Source of the DNA: SZAS-103 sp036496805
GTDB lineage: Bacteria > Pseudomonadota > Gammaproteobacteria > Xanthomonadales > Xanthomonadaceae
DNA length: 64,000 bases
Assembly (NCBI GenBank): GCA_036496805.1
Contig: DASXKN010000026.1
Span: 62,001 to 126,000, forward strand
Direction: 5' to 3'
In this document: piece by piece, positions 53,858-62,313 of the stretch
Layout: each line of letters starts with the position of its first letter
Numbering within the stretch: position 1 is the stretch's first letter
The notes under the pieces: generated by a model
Database searches by the model: none
Told to the model about the DNA's origin: nothing
The model's input: only the letters and a program-made list of their open reading frames with translations
Position numbers and translations under genes: made by a program

Positions 53858-54643
53858 ATGAAGAAGCTGCTCGTTGCCTGCGTGTGCGCGTGCCTGCCCC
53901 TGTGCGCTTCCGCGCACGATGCCATCGAGGGCACCTGGAAGGTCGACTTGAACAAGGGCAAGCTGCCCGACAAGCCCTGGGTGTACCTGGTCAAGGACGG
54001 CATGTTCAATTGCAGCACCTGCGTCCCCGCCATCAAGGTCAAGGCCGATGGCAAGGACCAGAAGCTCGCCGGCGACCCCTACTCCGATTCGGTCGCGGTC
54101 GACGTGAGCGACCCGCACGCCATCAAGCAGACCTACAGGAAGGACGGCAAGGTCGTCAGCACGTTCGCGATGACCGTTGCGAACGACGGCAAGACCGCGA
54201 GTTTCGTCGAGACCGACACCAGTCCGGGCAACGGCGAGTCGCTGCAGAGCAAGGGCACCGACGTGCGCGTCGCGATGGGTCCGGCCGGGTCGCACGCCGT
54301 ATCCGGTTCGTGGAAGGTACAGTCCTACCAGAGCATCTCCGATGACGACGTGACTTTCTCGATCGCGATGAAGGGCGACGAGCTGAGCATGAGCAGCCCG
54401 ACCGGCCAGTCCTACACCGCGCACCTGGGCGGCGGCGATGCGCCTTACAAGGGCGACCCGGGCACGACGAGCGTGTCGGTCAGGCTCGTCGGCAAGGATG
54501 CCGTCGAGGAAACCGACAAGCGCGACGGCAAGCCGATCAGCGTGACGACGATGACCGTTTCCTCCGACGGCAAGACGCTGACGATGGTGAACAAGGACCT
54601 GCAGCGCGGCAGCACCGGCACCTACGTCGCCAGCAAGCAGTAG
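53858..54643 (+). CDS. Secreted beta-rich protein with internal repeat
   Basis: 261 residues. The signal peptide is MKKLLVACVCACLPLCASA. The mature protein has two similar halves: IEGTWKVDLNKGKLP and VSGSWKVQSYQSISDD both start a lipocalin-like strand set, and each later has a TMTV(S/A)-x-DGKT segment (MTVANDGKTASF and MTVSSDGKTLTM). Two cysteines (CSTC) lie near 50. The function is unknown. A GAGGAG ribosome site precedes the ATG and a terminator follows. Confidence 0.75.
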   Translation: MKKLLVACVCACLPLCASAHDAIEGTWKVDLNKGKLPDKPWVYLVKDGMFNCSTCVPAIKVKADGKDQKLAGDPYSDSVAVDVSDPHAIKQTYRKDGKVVSTFAMTVANDGKTASFVETDTSPGNGESLQSKGTDVRVAMGPAGSHAVSGSWKVQSYQSISDDDVTFSIAMKGDELSMSSPTGQSYTAHLGGGDAPYKGDPGTTSVSVRLVGKDAVEETDKRDGKPISVTTMTVSSDGKTLTMVNKDLQRGSTGTYVASKQ

Positions 54644-54658
54644 CCGGAAAGTCGAGTG

Positions 54659-54690
54659 CCGGGGACGGCGGATTTCGCCTCCCCGGTTTC
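54659..54690 (+). terminator. Terminator after the secreted repeat protein
   Basis: CCGGGGA pairs with TCCCCGG and an inner GGCG pairs with CGCC around GATTT (one bulged C). A short T run (TTTC) follows. It lies 16 bases after the stop. Confidence 0.65.
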
Positions 54691-54726
54691 CTGCGATCGC
54701 AGCGCGTCGCCAACGGCAGCAGCGCT

Positions 54727-56718
54727 TCAGCCCGCCGACATGTCGGGCAGCCGCATGCGGTAGTGCAGCCCCGCGCACGGCGCGCTGTCCACCGCGATGG
54801 TGCCGCCGAGCTTGGCGGTGACGAGGTTGTAGACGATGTTCGCACCCAGGCCGCTGCCGCCGCGGCCGCGCTTGGTGGTGTAGAACGGATCGAACAGTCG
54901 CCGCAGCGTCTCGGCGGTCATGCCGCCGCCGTCGTCCTGGTAGTCCAGCTCGATCGCCTCGCCGACGCGCCGCACGCCGATGCGGATGTGGCCTTCCTCG
55001 ATGTGCTCGAAGCCGTGCATCAGCGAATTGATCACGAGGTTGGTCAGGATCTGCGACCATGCGCCGGGCAGGCTGCGCGTGCGCAGCCTGGGATCGCAGT
55101 CCAGCTCGATGCCGTGGCGGGTGTTCTTGAAGCGCGGCCGCAGCGCCTTGAGGGTCTCGCCGATGTAGTCGCCCAACGCGATCTCGCGGACCTCGTCGGA
55201 TGACTGGTCGACGGCCACCTGCTTGAAACTGCGGATCAGTTCGCTGGCGCGCTGGGTGTTGCTGGCGAGGATGCGCATGGTTTCGCGCGCGGTGGTGCAG
55301 TAGTCGTGCAGTTCGCCCTCGTCGAGCCGTCCTCCCTCGATGTGGTGGAGGACGCGCCGGGTTTCCTCGTCGAGGTGGCTGACCGCGGTCACGCAAATGC
55401 CGAGCGGCGTGTTGACCTCGTGGGCGATCCCGGCGACGAGGGCGCCGAGCGAAGCCAGCTTCTCCTGCCGCATCAGGTCGCTCTGGGCGACGCTGAGGTC
55501 TTCGAGGGTCTTTTCAAGCTCGTGGTTCTTCGCCCGCAGCGCGGCCGCGCCGCTGGCGAGGTTCTCGTGCGCGGAACGCAATGCAAGGTCGGCCTGGCGA
55601 CGCGAGAGCGCCGCGGCGATGTGCTCGGCGACGAAGGTCAGCACGGCGAGGTCGTCGTCGTCGTAGCCGATCGCCGGGTCGTAGCTCTGCACAATGATCG
55701 CGCCGAGCACGGCGCCCTGATACACCATCGGCGCGCCCATCCAGACGTTGATGTCGACGCTGCCGGTAACGTGCCGGAGAGTGCCGTCGTCCATCAGCCG
55801 CTGGAAGCGCTCGCGGTCGATGCGCTGCGGCTGGCCGGTGCCCAGCACGTAGCCGGTCGCGCCCCAGGCCGCCGGCCAGCGGTAGCTGTCGGGCATCGCC
55901 GGATCCTTCTCGTCGACCTCGTAGGGGAAGCGCACGAGGTCGTGGTCGTCGTCGTCGTACAGCGCAATCACGAAATTGCGCGCGTACATCAGGCCGCCGA
56001 GGATGCGGTGCAGCCCGGCGTAGAACGCGTCCAGTTCGATCTCCCGCGTCGACAGCGCCGAGATCTCGTACAACGCGCGCTGCAGGCTCTCGGCACGGCG
56101 GCGTTCGGCGATCTCGCTTTCCAGGCTGCGGGTGCGTTCGGCGATCGCGCGTTCGAGCCGGTTGGCGAACAGCACCTGTTCGATCGCGTGGGCGACGTGG
56201 CTGGAGATCAGTTCGAACAGCGCGACGTCCTCGTCACCGTAGCGCACGCCCGCCGTGTAGCTTTGCAGCACGACCGCGCCGAAGGTCTGCTGCTCGCTGT
56301 CGATCAGCGGCATGCCCAGCCAGTGCTCGGCGTTCGCGCCGGTGCCCCAGGTCCAGCCGCGCGCGGCCTGCTCGGCGAAGGCTTCCGCGGTGATGCTCAA
56401 GGGCTGGCCGTTGCGGATCACCCAGGCAGTCGGCGATTGCTCCCCCGACAGCAGCGGATGCGGCGCATCGGGTTCCTGCATCGCGTCGATCTCGTCGACG
56501 TCGTAGACGTAGCGGATGGTCTCGTCCTGCCCGTCGCGCAAGGCGATGTAGATGTTCTTCGCGTACATCAGCGAGCCGATCGCGCGGTGCACCGCCTCGA
56601 AGAAGCCACGCAGGTCCTGGCAGCGCGCGGACCGCCGGCTGATGTCCAGCACCGCCGCCTGGACCGCTTCGAGGCGGTCCAGGCGCTGCGCCGTGCGCAT
56701 GTCGGAATCGGAATCCAT
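54727..56718 (-). CDS. Cytosolic GAF-GAF hybrid-free sensor histidine kinase
   Basis: 663 residues without membrane helices. Two GAF domains (about 20-190 and 215-385) share the core SLMYAKNIYIALRDG / GLMYARNFVIALYDD and a YDVDE/YEVDE motif, so they are an internal duplication. A coiled coil (LRAKNHELEKTLEDLSVAQS) follows. The H-box is GALVAGIAHEVNTPLGICVT with the phospho-His near 430. The ATPase has NLVINSLMHGF, DDGGGM and GSGLGANIV. No response regulator or receiver domain is adjacent. The ligand is unknown. It may sense redox or small molecules. Confidence 0.87.
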   Translation of the reverse strand: MDSDSDMRTAQRLDRLEAVQAAVLDISRRSARCQDLRGFFEAVHRAIGSLMYAKNIYIALRDGQDETIRYVYDVDEIDAMQEPDAPHPLLSGEQSPTAWVIRNGQPLSITAEAFAEQAARGWTWGTGANAEHWLGMPLIDSEQQTFGAVVLQSYTAGVRYGDEDVALFELISSHVAHAIEQVLFANRLERAIAERTRSLESEIAERRRAESLQRALYEISALSTREIELDAFYAGLHRILGGLMYARNFVIALYDDDDHDLVRFPYEVDEKDPAMPDSYRWPAAWGATGYVLGTGQPQRIDRERFQRLMDDGTLRHVTGSVDINVWMGAPMVYQGAVLGAIIVQSYDPAIGYDDDDLAVLTFVAEHIAAALSRRQADLALRSAHENLASGAAALRAKNHELEKTLEDLSVAQSDLMRQEKLASLGALVAGIAHEVNTPLGICVTAVSHLDEETRRVLHHIEGGRLDEGELHDYCTTARETMRILASNTQRASELIRSFKQVAVDQSSDEVREIALGDYIGETLKALRPRFKNTRHGIELDCDPRLRTRSLPGAWSQILTNLVINSLMHGFEHIEEGHIRIGVRRVGEAIELDYQDDGGGMTAETLRRLFDPFYTTKRGRGGSGLGANIVYNLVTAKLGGTIAVDSAPCAGLHYRMRLPDMSAG

Positions 56719-56799
56719 GGCGAACCCCGCCGCCGGATGCGCCGATGCTACGCGATCCCGGACATTCCCGTATTCCGATGGCCCGCCGGTGCAGCCGCC

Positions 56800-58047
56800 T
56801 CAGACGCCTTCCAGGTACGCCGCCTCGCCGTGGATCGAGGCATCCAGGCCCGCGGCCTCACCCGCCTCGTCGACCTTCACCGTCGTGATCCGGTCGATCA
56901 GCCACAGCATCCCGTAGGTGAACACGAACGCCCAGAGCGACGACAGCGCCACCGCGGCGACCTGGATCATGAAGAAGTGCGGATTGCCGGCGAGCAGGCC
57001 ATCGGCGCCCGCCGGATTGAATGCGGTGGTGGCGAACACGCCGCACAGCACGATGCCGAGCGCGCCGCCGACGCCGTGGACGCCCCAGACATCGAGCGCG
57101 TCGTCCCAGCCGAGCCGGTTCTTCAGCGCGACCGCGTAGAAGCATACGAGTCCGGAGATCACGCCGATGAGGCAGGCCGATGCCGGCGACACGTATCCGG
57201 CGGCAGGAGTGATCGTCGCCAGCCCCGCCACCGCACCGGTCAGCAGGCCGAGGAACTTCGGCTTCTTGGTGGTCATCCACTCCACGCACAGCCAGGCGAT
57301 GGCGGCGAAGCTCGCGGCGAAATCGGTGTTCACGAAAGCGACGGCGGTCACCGAATCGACCTTCAGCTCGCTGCCGGCGTTGAACCCGTACCAGCCGAAC
57401 CAGAGCAGGCCGGTGCCGAGCGCGACCAGCGGGATCGAATGCGGCCCGCGGTCCTCGACCTGGCGCTTGCCGACGTAGAGCACCGATGCGAGCGCGGCGA
57501 TGCCGGCGATGTTGTGGACGACGATGCCGCCGGCGAAGTCGAGCACGCCATAGCTGGCGAGGATGCCGCCACCCCAGATCATGTGCACGAACGGGAAGTA
57601 CACCAGCACCAGCCACGCGGTGAGGAACAGCATGTAGGCCTTGAAGGTGACGCGGTTGGTGAACGCGCCGGTGATCAGCGCCGGGGTGATGATCGCGAAC
57701 ATCATCTGGTAGGCGCAGAACACGAACAGCGGGATGCTGGGGTTGGCCGGCGCCGGCGTGTTCAGGGTGATCCCGCGCAGCATGGCCCAGTCGAAGTTGC
57801 CGAAGATCCCGTAGAAATCGGTATGGGTCTTCATGTCGCCGCTGAAGCACATCGAGAAACCGAACGCCCACCACAGCACCGTCGTCCAGCCCATCGACAC
57901 GAAGCTCTGGATCATGATCGCCAGCACGTTCTTGCGCCCGACCAGTCCGCCGTAGAAGAACGCCAGCCCCGGCGTCATCAGCATGACCAGGCTGGAGCAA
58001 AGCAGCATGAAGGCGGTATTGCCGGTGTCGATCGTCATCGGTTGCAT
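56800..58047 (-). CDS. amtB: Ammonium transporter AmtB
   Basis: 415 residues with eleven hydrophobic helices. The twin pore histidines are in GGIVVHNIAGIAALA and VWGVHGVGGALG, and the family signature DFAGGIVVH is present. It conducts ammonia/ammonium across the inner membrane. The partner gene glnK is not adjacent, which is unusual for AmtB. A possible start three codons later (MTIDTG) cannot be excluded. The preceding promoter is of the sigma-70 type. Confidence 0.95.
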   Translation of the reverse strand: MQPMTIDTGNTAFMLLCSSLVMLMTPGLAFFYGGLVGRKNVLAIMIQSFVSMGWTTVLWWAFGFSMCFSGDMKTHTDFYGIFGNFDWAMLRGITLNTPAPANPSIPLFVFCAYQMMFAIITPALITGAFTNRVTFKAYMLFLTAWLVLVYFPFVHMIWGGGILASYGVLDFAGGIVVHNIAGIAALASVLYVGKRQVEDRGPHSIPLVALGTGLLWFGWYGFNAGSELKVDSVTAVAFVNTDFAASFAAIAWLCVEWMTTKKPKFLGLLTGAVAGLATITPAAGYVSPASACLIGVISGLVCFYAVALKNRLGWDDALDVWGVHGVGGALGIVLCGVFATTAFNPAGADGLLAGNPHFFMIQVAAVALSSLWAFVFTYGMLWLIDRITTVKVDEAGEAAGLDASIHGEAAYLEGV

Positions 58048-58106
58048 CGCGGGTCCCCTGTGGCGTGCGGATGGGCGCGGAGTCCATCCCCCGACCCGGC
58101 GCGCCG

Positions 58107-58135
58107 AGTAGAGCCGAGCCCCGGCGATGGGTCAA
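58107..58135 (-). promoter_or_regulatory. Sigma-70-type promoter of amtB
   Basis: On the minus strand TTGACC, a 17-base spacer and TCTACT lie 60-88 bases before the amtB start. I looked for a sigma-54 site (TGGCAC-N5-TTGC), which often controls amtB, and did not see one. Confidence 0.6.
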
Positions 58136-58273
58136 GGAACACCGCGTCAATCGCGAGGTTGCGGGTGCGATCCGCGAGCCGCTTCCCTGAAGTTTGCAGC
58201 CGCAGCGATCCCCGGCTCGAAGGCCGCTCGAGGCCGCTCGGGAATCCCGTCGGATGGATTGCCGGTCGACCCG

Positions 58274-59089
58274 CTAGTCGTTGATCGACAGCACCATGAT
58301 CGGATCGGGGATCTTGTCGGGCGCGATCTCCTCGGCCAGCGGCAGCACCGCGGTGCCGATCGCGAAGAACTCGATCACGTGGGTCTGCCAGCCGTGGCTG
58401 CCTTCGTGGATGTCGACGCCGACCACGCCACCGGCTTGCGCGGCGGCCGCTTCCTTGCGCATGCGTTCGACCGCGATCTCGCGCGCGCCGTACAGGGCCG
58501 AGCTCACTTTGTGCAGCTCGACGTTCTGACCCATCGTGCCAATCGCGGCGAGCGCGCCGCGGTGGGCGACGTGGTACACGCACGAACCCATCACCAGCTG
58601 CAGCGGGCGATAGCCGGCATGCAGCAAGGTCCAGAAGTCCTGGCCGCTGAGGTTCGAGGTGAACGGGCCATCGTCGTGCGCGCGGAAACCCGGGTGCGCG
58701 TCGCGATGCACGATCGCGGTGCCGAGCGCGACGAATTCGAGCAGACGCTCCTCGAATTCGACCCGCCGGATCTCGAGCCGCACGCCGACGATGCCGTCGG
58801 CGTTCATTGCGGCCGCGTCAGCGCGCAGGCGCGACATCGCAAGGTCGCGCGCCTTGTACATCGCGGCCGACAGCACCCAGAGCTCCTGGTTCGTCGACCA
58901 GTCGCCGTACTGGATGCCGACGTGGTACACGCTGGTCCCCGCGCACAGCCCGACCGGTTCGAAACCGGCCTTGCGCACGAGCAGGTACTCGTTGACCGAC
59001 AGGTCCGAGGTGAACATGCCGGTCGTATGCGCGAAGTCGCGTGCTCCCTTGAGCCGTTGTTGCACGCGCTGCGGCAAATCGAGGCTCAT
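58274..59089 (-). CDS. Double YbjQ-like domain protein, type A, copy 2
   Basis: 271 residues in two similar halves. Each half begins with FTS-LS (FTSDLSVNEYLLVRKAGFEP; FTSNLSGQDFWTLLHAGYRP). Each then has a G-x-C/S-VYHV-element, a long helix (RDLAMSRLRADAAAMNADGIVGV; REIAVERMRKEAAAAQAGGVVGV) and a closing strand (EFVALGTAI; EFFAIGTAVL). The helix-GANA/DGIVGV-strand unit is that of the YbjQ/heavy-metal-binding family (PF01906-like). No signal or membrane segment. It is nearly collinear with the protein at 60446-61261. Its start overlaps the stop of the preceding B gene (ATGA). Function unknown. Confidence 0.8.
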   Translation of the reverse strand: MSLDLPQRVQQRLKGARDFAHTTGMFTSDLSVNEYLLVRKAGFEPVGLCAGTSVYHVGIQYGDWSTNQELWVLSAAMYKARDLAMSRLRADAAAMNADGIVGVRLEIRRVEFEERLLEFVALGTAIVHRDAHPGFRAHDDGPFTSNLSGQDFWTLLHAGYRPLQLVMGSCVYHVAHRGALAAIGTMGQNVELHKVSSALYGAREIAVERMRKEAAAAQAGGVVGVDIHEGSHGWQTHVIEFFAIGTAVLPLAEEIAPDKIPDPIMVLSIND

Positions 59090-60084
59090 TCGGCAGGCTC
59101 CTTGCCTGCCGCCTGCCGATAGGACTCGTGATGGCGCGCAGTGCCCGCGAGCGGCGTCGCGCCGTTGCGCATGTCGACCACCATCGCGAACTCGTGGGGG
59201 ACCGGCAATCCGCGCAGCTTCGCGATGTCCTGCAGGCGCTGCCGTCGCTCGTCGCCGAACGTCGCGTCATCGGGCGTCTCGAGGTCGCGCATCGCAAGCA
59301 CCGCGGTCGCAATCACGACGTGCTGCGCGAGAAACTCCATGGGGCCGCCCTTCGGCTTCAGCAGCTCGCTGCGGTGCACATGCGCGAGCGCGCCGTTGCC
59401 GAGCACGCGTGCGTTCTTCCGCAGTTCCCCGTGGGCCTTGTTGCGCACGTATTCCCAGAGCTGGGTCAGGCCCGCGAACTCGACGTTGCCGAGCCTTTCC
59501 AACTGCTCTTCCTCCAGCCAGCCGTTCCACCACTCGAACCATCCGCCGACGACGAGACCGGTGGGTATCACTTCGGCTTCGAGCAGTTTCACGAGCTCCA
59601 GCGCGGGCACGGTTGCGACGACCGGATCAGTGCTCGGCGGCAAACCGTCGACCTTGACCGCAGTGCCGACCAGCGAAAATTCCATGCTCGTGCCGGTCCC
59701 GAGCGCGATGCTGCGCATCTTCACGTCGACCACGGCATTCGCGCCGGCCTGCAAGGCTTCCTCGCGCAGGCGGCGCACAGCGGCTTCCCAACCCTGCAAA
59801 TGGCCTTCGGTTGCGGGTGCACCGAAGTGCATCCAGCAGGTGGCCGATACCGCGGTGATGGGGCGTATCCGATGCGATTGCGCGATCCTCAGCTCGCCCG
59901 GCGCCATCGTCGCGATCCATGGCAACTCGCCTTTGCGCGCGGCGTCGAGGCGCGCGGCGATGAACGGCGGCACGCGGTCGCCCTGCAAGGCCTCGGCGAT
60001 TTCGGCCTGGCGCTGGGTCGAGGTCGCACCGGCAGCCCGCGACTCCGGATCGCCCTTGCGGGTAAGCCAGCGCAGAAAGCTCAT
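59086..60084 (-). CDS. Double YbjQ-like domain protein, type B, copy 2
   Basis: 332 residues. N-terminal MSFLRWLTRKGDPE and a charged helix lead into a first YbjQ-like unit (LRREALQ-type helix with LQAGANAVVDVKM, strand SLVGTAVKVDG). A second, more diverged unit follows (PALELVKLLEAEVIPTGLVVG, helix AHGELRKNARVLGNGALAHV, strand HVVIATAV). A short C-terminal part with VPHEFAMVVDMRNGATPLAGT follows. It is homologous along its length to the 345-residue protein at 61263-62300. The gene is coupled by ATGA to the type A gene after it and to the truncated copy before it. Confidence 0.78.
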   Translation of the reverse strand: MSFLRWLTRKGDPESRAAGATSTQRQAEIAEALQGDRVPPFIAARLDAARKGELPWIATMAPGELRIAQSHRIRPITAVSATCWMHFGAPATEGHLQGWEAAVRRLREEALQAGANAVVDVKMRSIALGTGTSMEFSLVGTAVKVDGLPPSTDPVVATVPALELVKLLEAEVIPTGLVVGGWFEWWNGWLEEEQLERLGNVEFAGLTQLWEYVRNKAHGELRKNARVLGNGALAHVHRSELLKPKGGPMEFLAQHVVIATAVLAMRDLETPDDATFGDERRQRLQDIAKLRGLPVPHEFAMVVDMRNGATPLAGTARHHESYRQAAGKEPAE

Positions 60085-60428
60085 CGAAGGATTTCCATCG
60101 CATCCGCCTCGCCAGCGGTGGAACTTATCATGATCGCGCCGACACTCAGGCCCTGTCGCGCGCCACCCGGAATGGCAGCGGCCCTGGCTTCGCTGCGCAA
60201 TCGCGACAGCGCGGTCCGCCATCCGTGCCCATGTGATGTCCGGACATGCTGCATCCAGCAAGTCGCCGAGACCACGGAGAGCGGCATGAATCCGTGCGAT
60301 TGGGCGATCCCGGGATCGCAGCAGCTCAATGTCGCGAACAGCGGCAACTCCCTGCTGTTCGCGTCCTCGATCCGGGCCGCGATGGATCGGGACCCCCGGT
60401 GAACCAGCGCCGGAAACCCATCGCCCAT
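60081..60428 (-). pseudogene. Truncated type B paralogue (115-codon open frame)
   Basis: The frame matches only about residues 45-110 of the type B proteins: IAARIEDANSRELPLFATL aligns with IAARLDAARKGELPWIATM, IAQSHGFMPLSVVSATCWM with IAQSHRIRPITAVSATCWM, and GWRTALSRLRSEARAA with the YbjQ helix. It then stops matching before the GANAVVDVKM strand. A start is possible at 60428, 17 bases after the stop of the type A gene upstream, and the stop overlaps the next ATG (ATGA). It is a decayed duplicate, or a short gene kept as a coupling segment. Confidence 0.7.
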
Positions 60429-60445
60429 CGCGCCGGCGCGTCGGG

Positions 60446-61261
60446 CTAGTCGTTGACCGACAACACCATGATCGGATCGGGGATCTTGTCGGGCGCGATC
60501 TCCTCGGCCAGCGGCAGCACCGCGGTGCCGATCGCGAAGAACTCGATCACGTGGGTCTGCCAGCCATGGCTGCCTTCGTGGATGTCGACGCCGACCACGC
60601 CTTCGGCTTTCGCCGCGGCGGCTTCCTGCTGCATGCGTTCGATCGCGATCTCGCGCGCCTCGTACATCGCCGAGGTGAAGTTCTCGAGCTCGACGTTCTG
60701 GTTGGTGGTGCCGATCGAGGCGAACATGCCGCGGTGGGCGACGTGGTAGACGCACGATCCCATCACCATCTCGACCGGACGGTAGCCGGAGTGCAGCAAC
60801 GACCAGAAGTCCTGCCCGGACAGGTCCGACGTGAACGGGCCGCCGTCGTGCGCGCGGAATCCGCCGTGGCCCTCGCCATGCACGACGCCGGTGCCGATGG
60901 CGATGAACTCGAGCAGGTGCTCGTCCCATTCAAGTCGCTTGATGGTGAGCTTGACGCCGACGATGCCGTCGGCGCCCATCGCCGTGGCCTCGGCGCGCAT
61001 GCGCGACATCGCCAGTTCGCGCGCGTGGTACATCGCCTTGGAAAGGACCTGCAGTTCCTCGTTCTTCTTCCAGCTCCCGTACTGGATGCCTACGTGGTAG
61101 ACGCAGGTGCCGACGCACAGGCCGATCGGCTCGAAGCCGGCCTTGCGCACCAGCAGGAACTCGTTGACGCTGAAATCGGACGTGAAAACGCCGGTCGAAT
61201 GGGCCGAAGTGCGCAGGCCCTTGAGGCGTTCCTGGGCATGGGCGGGAAGGTCGAGGGTCAT
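60446..61261 (-). CDS. Double YbjQ-like domain protein, type A, copy 1
   Basis: 271 residues, the same length as copy 2 and similar throughout (for example GFEPIGLCVGTCVYHVGIQYG against GFEPVGLCAGTSVYHVGIQYG, and a nearly identical last 60 residues). Two YbjQ-like halves end in LLEFIAIGTGVV and VIEFFAIGTAVLPLAEEIAP. Conserved Cys in CVGTCVYHV and GSCVYHV of both halves could bind metal; copy 2 has Ser in the first. It starts 1 base after the stop of the preceding B gene. Cytosolic; no function known. Confidence 0.8.
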   Translation of the reverse strand: MTLDLPAHAQERLKGLRTSAHSTGVFTSDFSVNEFLLVRKAGFEPIGLCVGTCVYHVGIQYGSWKKNEELQVLSKAMYHARELAMSRMRAEATAMGADGIVGVKLTIKRLEWDEHLLEFIAIGTGVVHGEGHGGFRAHDGGPFTSDLSGQDFWSLLHSGYRPVEMVMGSCVYHVAHRGMFASIGTTNQNVELENFTSAMYEAREIAIERMQQEAAAAKAEGVVGVDIHEGSHGWQTHVIEFFAIGTAVLPLAEEIAPDKIPDPIMVLSVND

Positions 61262-61262
61262 G

Positions 61263-62300
61263 TCAGATGGCTCCTTCGTCGTCGTCGTTATCGTCGTTGT
61301 CGTCGTCGTTCGATGAATAGGATTGGTGGTGCGCGCTGGTGCCGGTCAGCGGCGTGCCGCCGGCGTGCAGGTCGACCACCATCCTGAATTCGTGCGGCAC
61401 CGGCACACCGCGATGGCTGGCGATGTCCAGCAGGCGGGCGCGCTGCGCGCCGGTCATCTTGCCGTCCTCGAGCTTGCGCGTGTCGCGCGCGCCATCGACC
61501 GTCGTGGCGACGACGATGTGGCGCGCGAGATACTGCTTGGGCTGGTTTTCCGTTTCGCGCTCGAACATCTGGCTGAAGTTGAGGTGCGCCAGCACGCCGT
61601 TGCCGCGGCTGGCCGCGCTCGCCCGCAACTGCGCATGCGCGCGATGGCGCACGGTTTCCCAGAGCTGGCTCAGCGCCTGGCTCTCGATGTTGCCCATCCA
61701 GCGCAGGTTGGTGCTGCGCTGCCAGTCGTTCATCCATTCGTAGTGCGCGCCGATCGCGATGCCGGTCGGCACGACATCGGCTTCCAGCAGCTTGACGAAC
61801 TCCAGCGCGGGGACGGTCGCGATGATCGGGTCGCTGCTCGGCGGCAGGCCGTCGATCTTCACCGCGGTGCCGACGAGGCTGAAATCCATGCTCGATTCGA
61901 TGCCGATCGGGACGGTGCGCATCTTCACGTCGAGCACGGCATTCGCGCCGACCGCGAGCGCTTCGGCGCGCAGGCGGCGCAACGCGGATTCCCAGCCCTG
62001 CGCGTGGCCTTCGGTCCACGACCATCCATAGTGCAGCCAGCAGGTTGCCGAGACCGCCGCGATCGGGCGGATGCCGTGCGAGCGCGCCATCCGCAGCTCG
62101 GCCGGCGTCAGCGTCGCGACCCACGGCAACGCGCCATCGCGTGCGCCTTCCAGCCGCGCCTTGATGAAGGGCGGCACGCGATCGGCGCGCAATGCTTCGA
62201 CGATCTCCGCCTGTCGCTGCGCCGAAGCCTCGGCGGCGGCTTGCGCGGCGGCTTTCGCGGCCGGATCGGAACCCTTGGTCAGCCAGCTCAGGAATCCCAT
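61263..62300 (-). CDS. Double YbjQ-like domain protein, type B, copy 1
   Basis: 345 residues. It begins MGFLSWLTKGSDPAAKAAAQ with an Ala-rich helical extension not found in copy 2. The first YbjQ-like unit has RRLRAEALAVGANAVLDVKM and SLVGTAVKIDG, the second PALEFVKLLEADVVPTGIAIG, RHRAHAQLRASAASRGNGVLAHL and HIVVATTV. The C-terminus is an acidic tail (SNDDDNDDNDDDEGAI) encoded by a GTC/GTT-rich triplet tract. Start ATG 62300 is chosen over an in-frame ATG at 62360 because copy 2 starts at the same MSFLRW/MGFLSW point. Confidence 0.78.
   Translation of the reverse strand: MGFLSWLTKGSDPAAKAAAQAAAEASAQRQAEIVEALRADRVPPFIKARLEGARDGALPWVATLTPAELRMARSHGIRPIAAVSATCWLHYGWSWTEGHAQGWESALRRLRAEALAVGANAVLDVKMRTVPIGIESSMDFSLVGTAVKIDGLPPSSDPIIATVPALEFVKLLEADVVPTGIAIGAHYEWMNDWQRSTNLRWMGNIESQALSQLWETVRHRAHAQLRASAASRGNGVLAHLNFSQMFERETENQPKQYLARHIVVATTVDGARDTRKLEDGKMTGAQRARLLDIASHRGVPVPHEFRMVVDLHAGGTPLTGTSAHHQSYSSNDDDNDDNDDDEGAI
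61276..61312. repeat. Imperfect GTC/GTT triplet tract coding the acidic tail of B copy 1
   Basis: About twelve consecutive TCG/TCA/TTG-type triplets in plus-strand reading encode a run of Asp with Asn on the minus strand. Copy 2 of the same gene lacks it. Such tracts can change length by slippage in steps of one residue. Confidence 0.7.
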
Positions 62301-62313
62301 GGCGCTGCCGTCC

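Noticed and set aside
58205..58245. Short direct repeats (AGGCCGCTCG twice) between amtB and the A gene
   Set aside because: Only two 10-base units in a GC-rich spacer, too little to call an element.
57000..58273. Sigma-54 promoter or PII gene near amtB
   Set aside because: No TGGCAC-N5-TTGC and no glnK-type sequence was found on either strand around the gene.
55306..58284. A 992-codon plus-strand frame across the kinase and amtB genes
   Set aside because: It runs antisense to two well-supported genes and has only low-complexity Arg/Gly/Val/His content.
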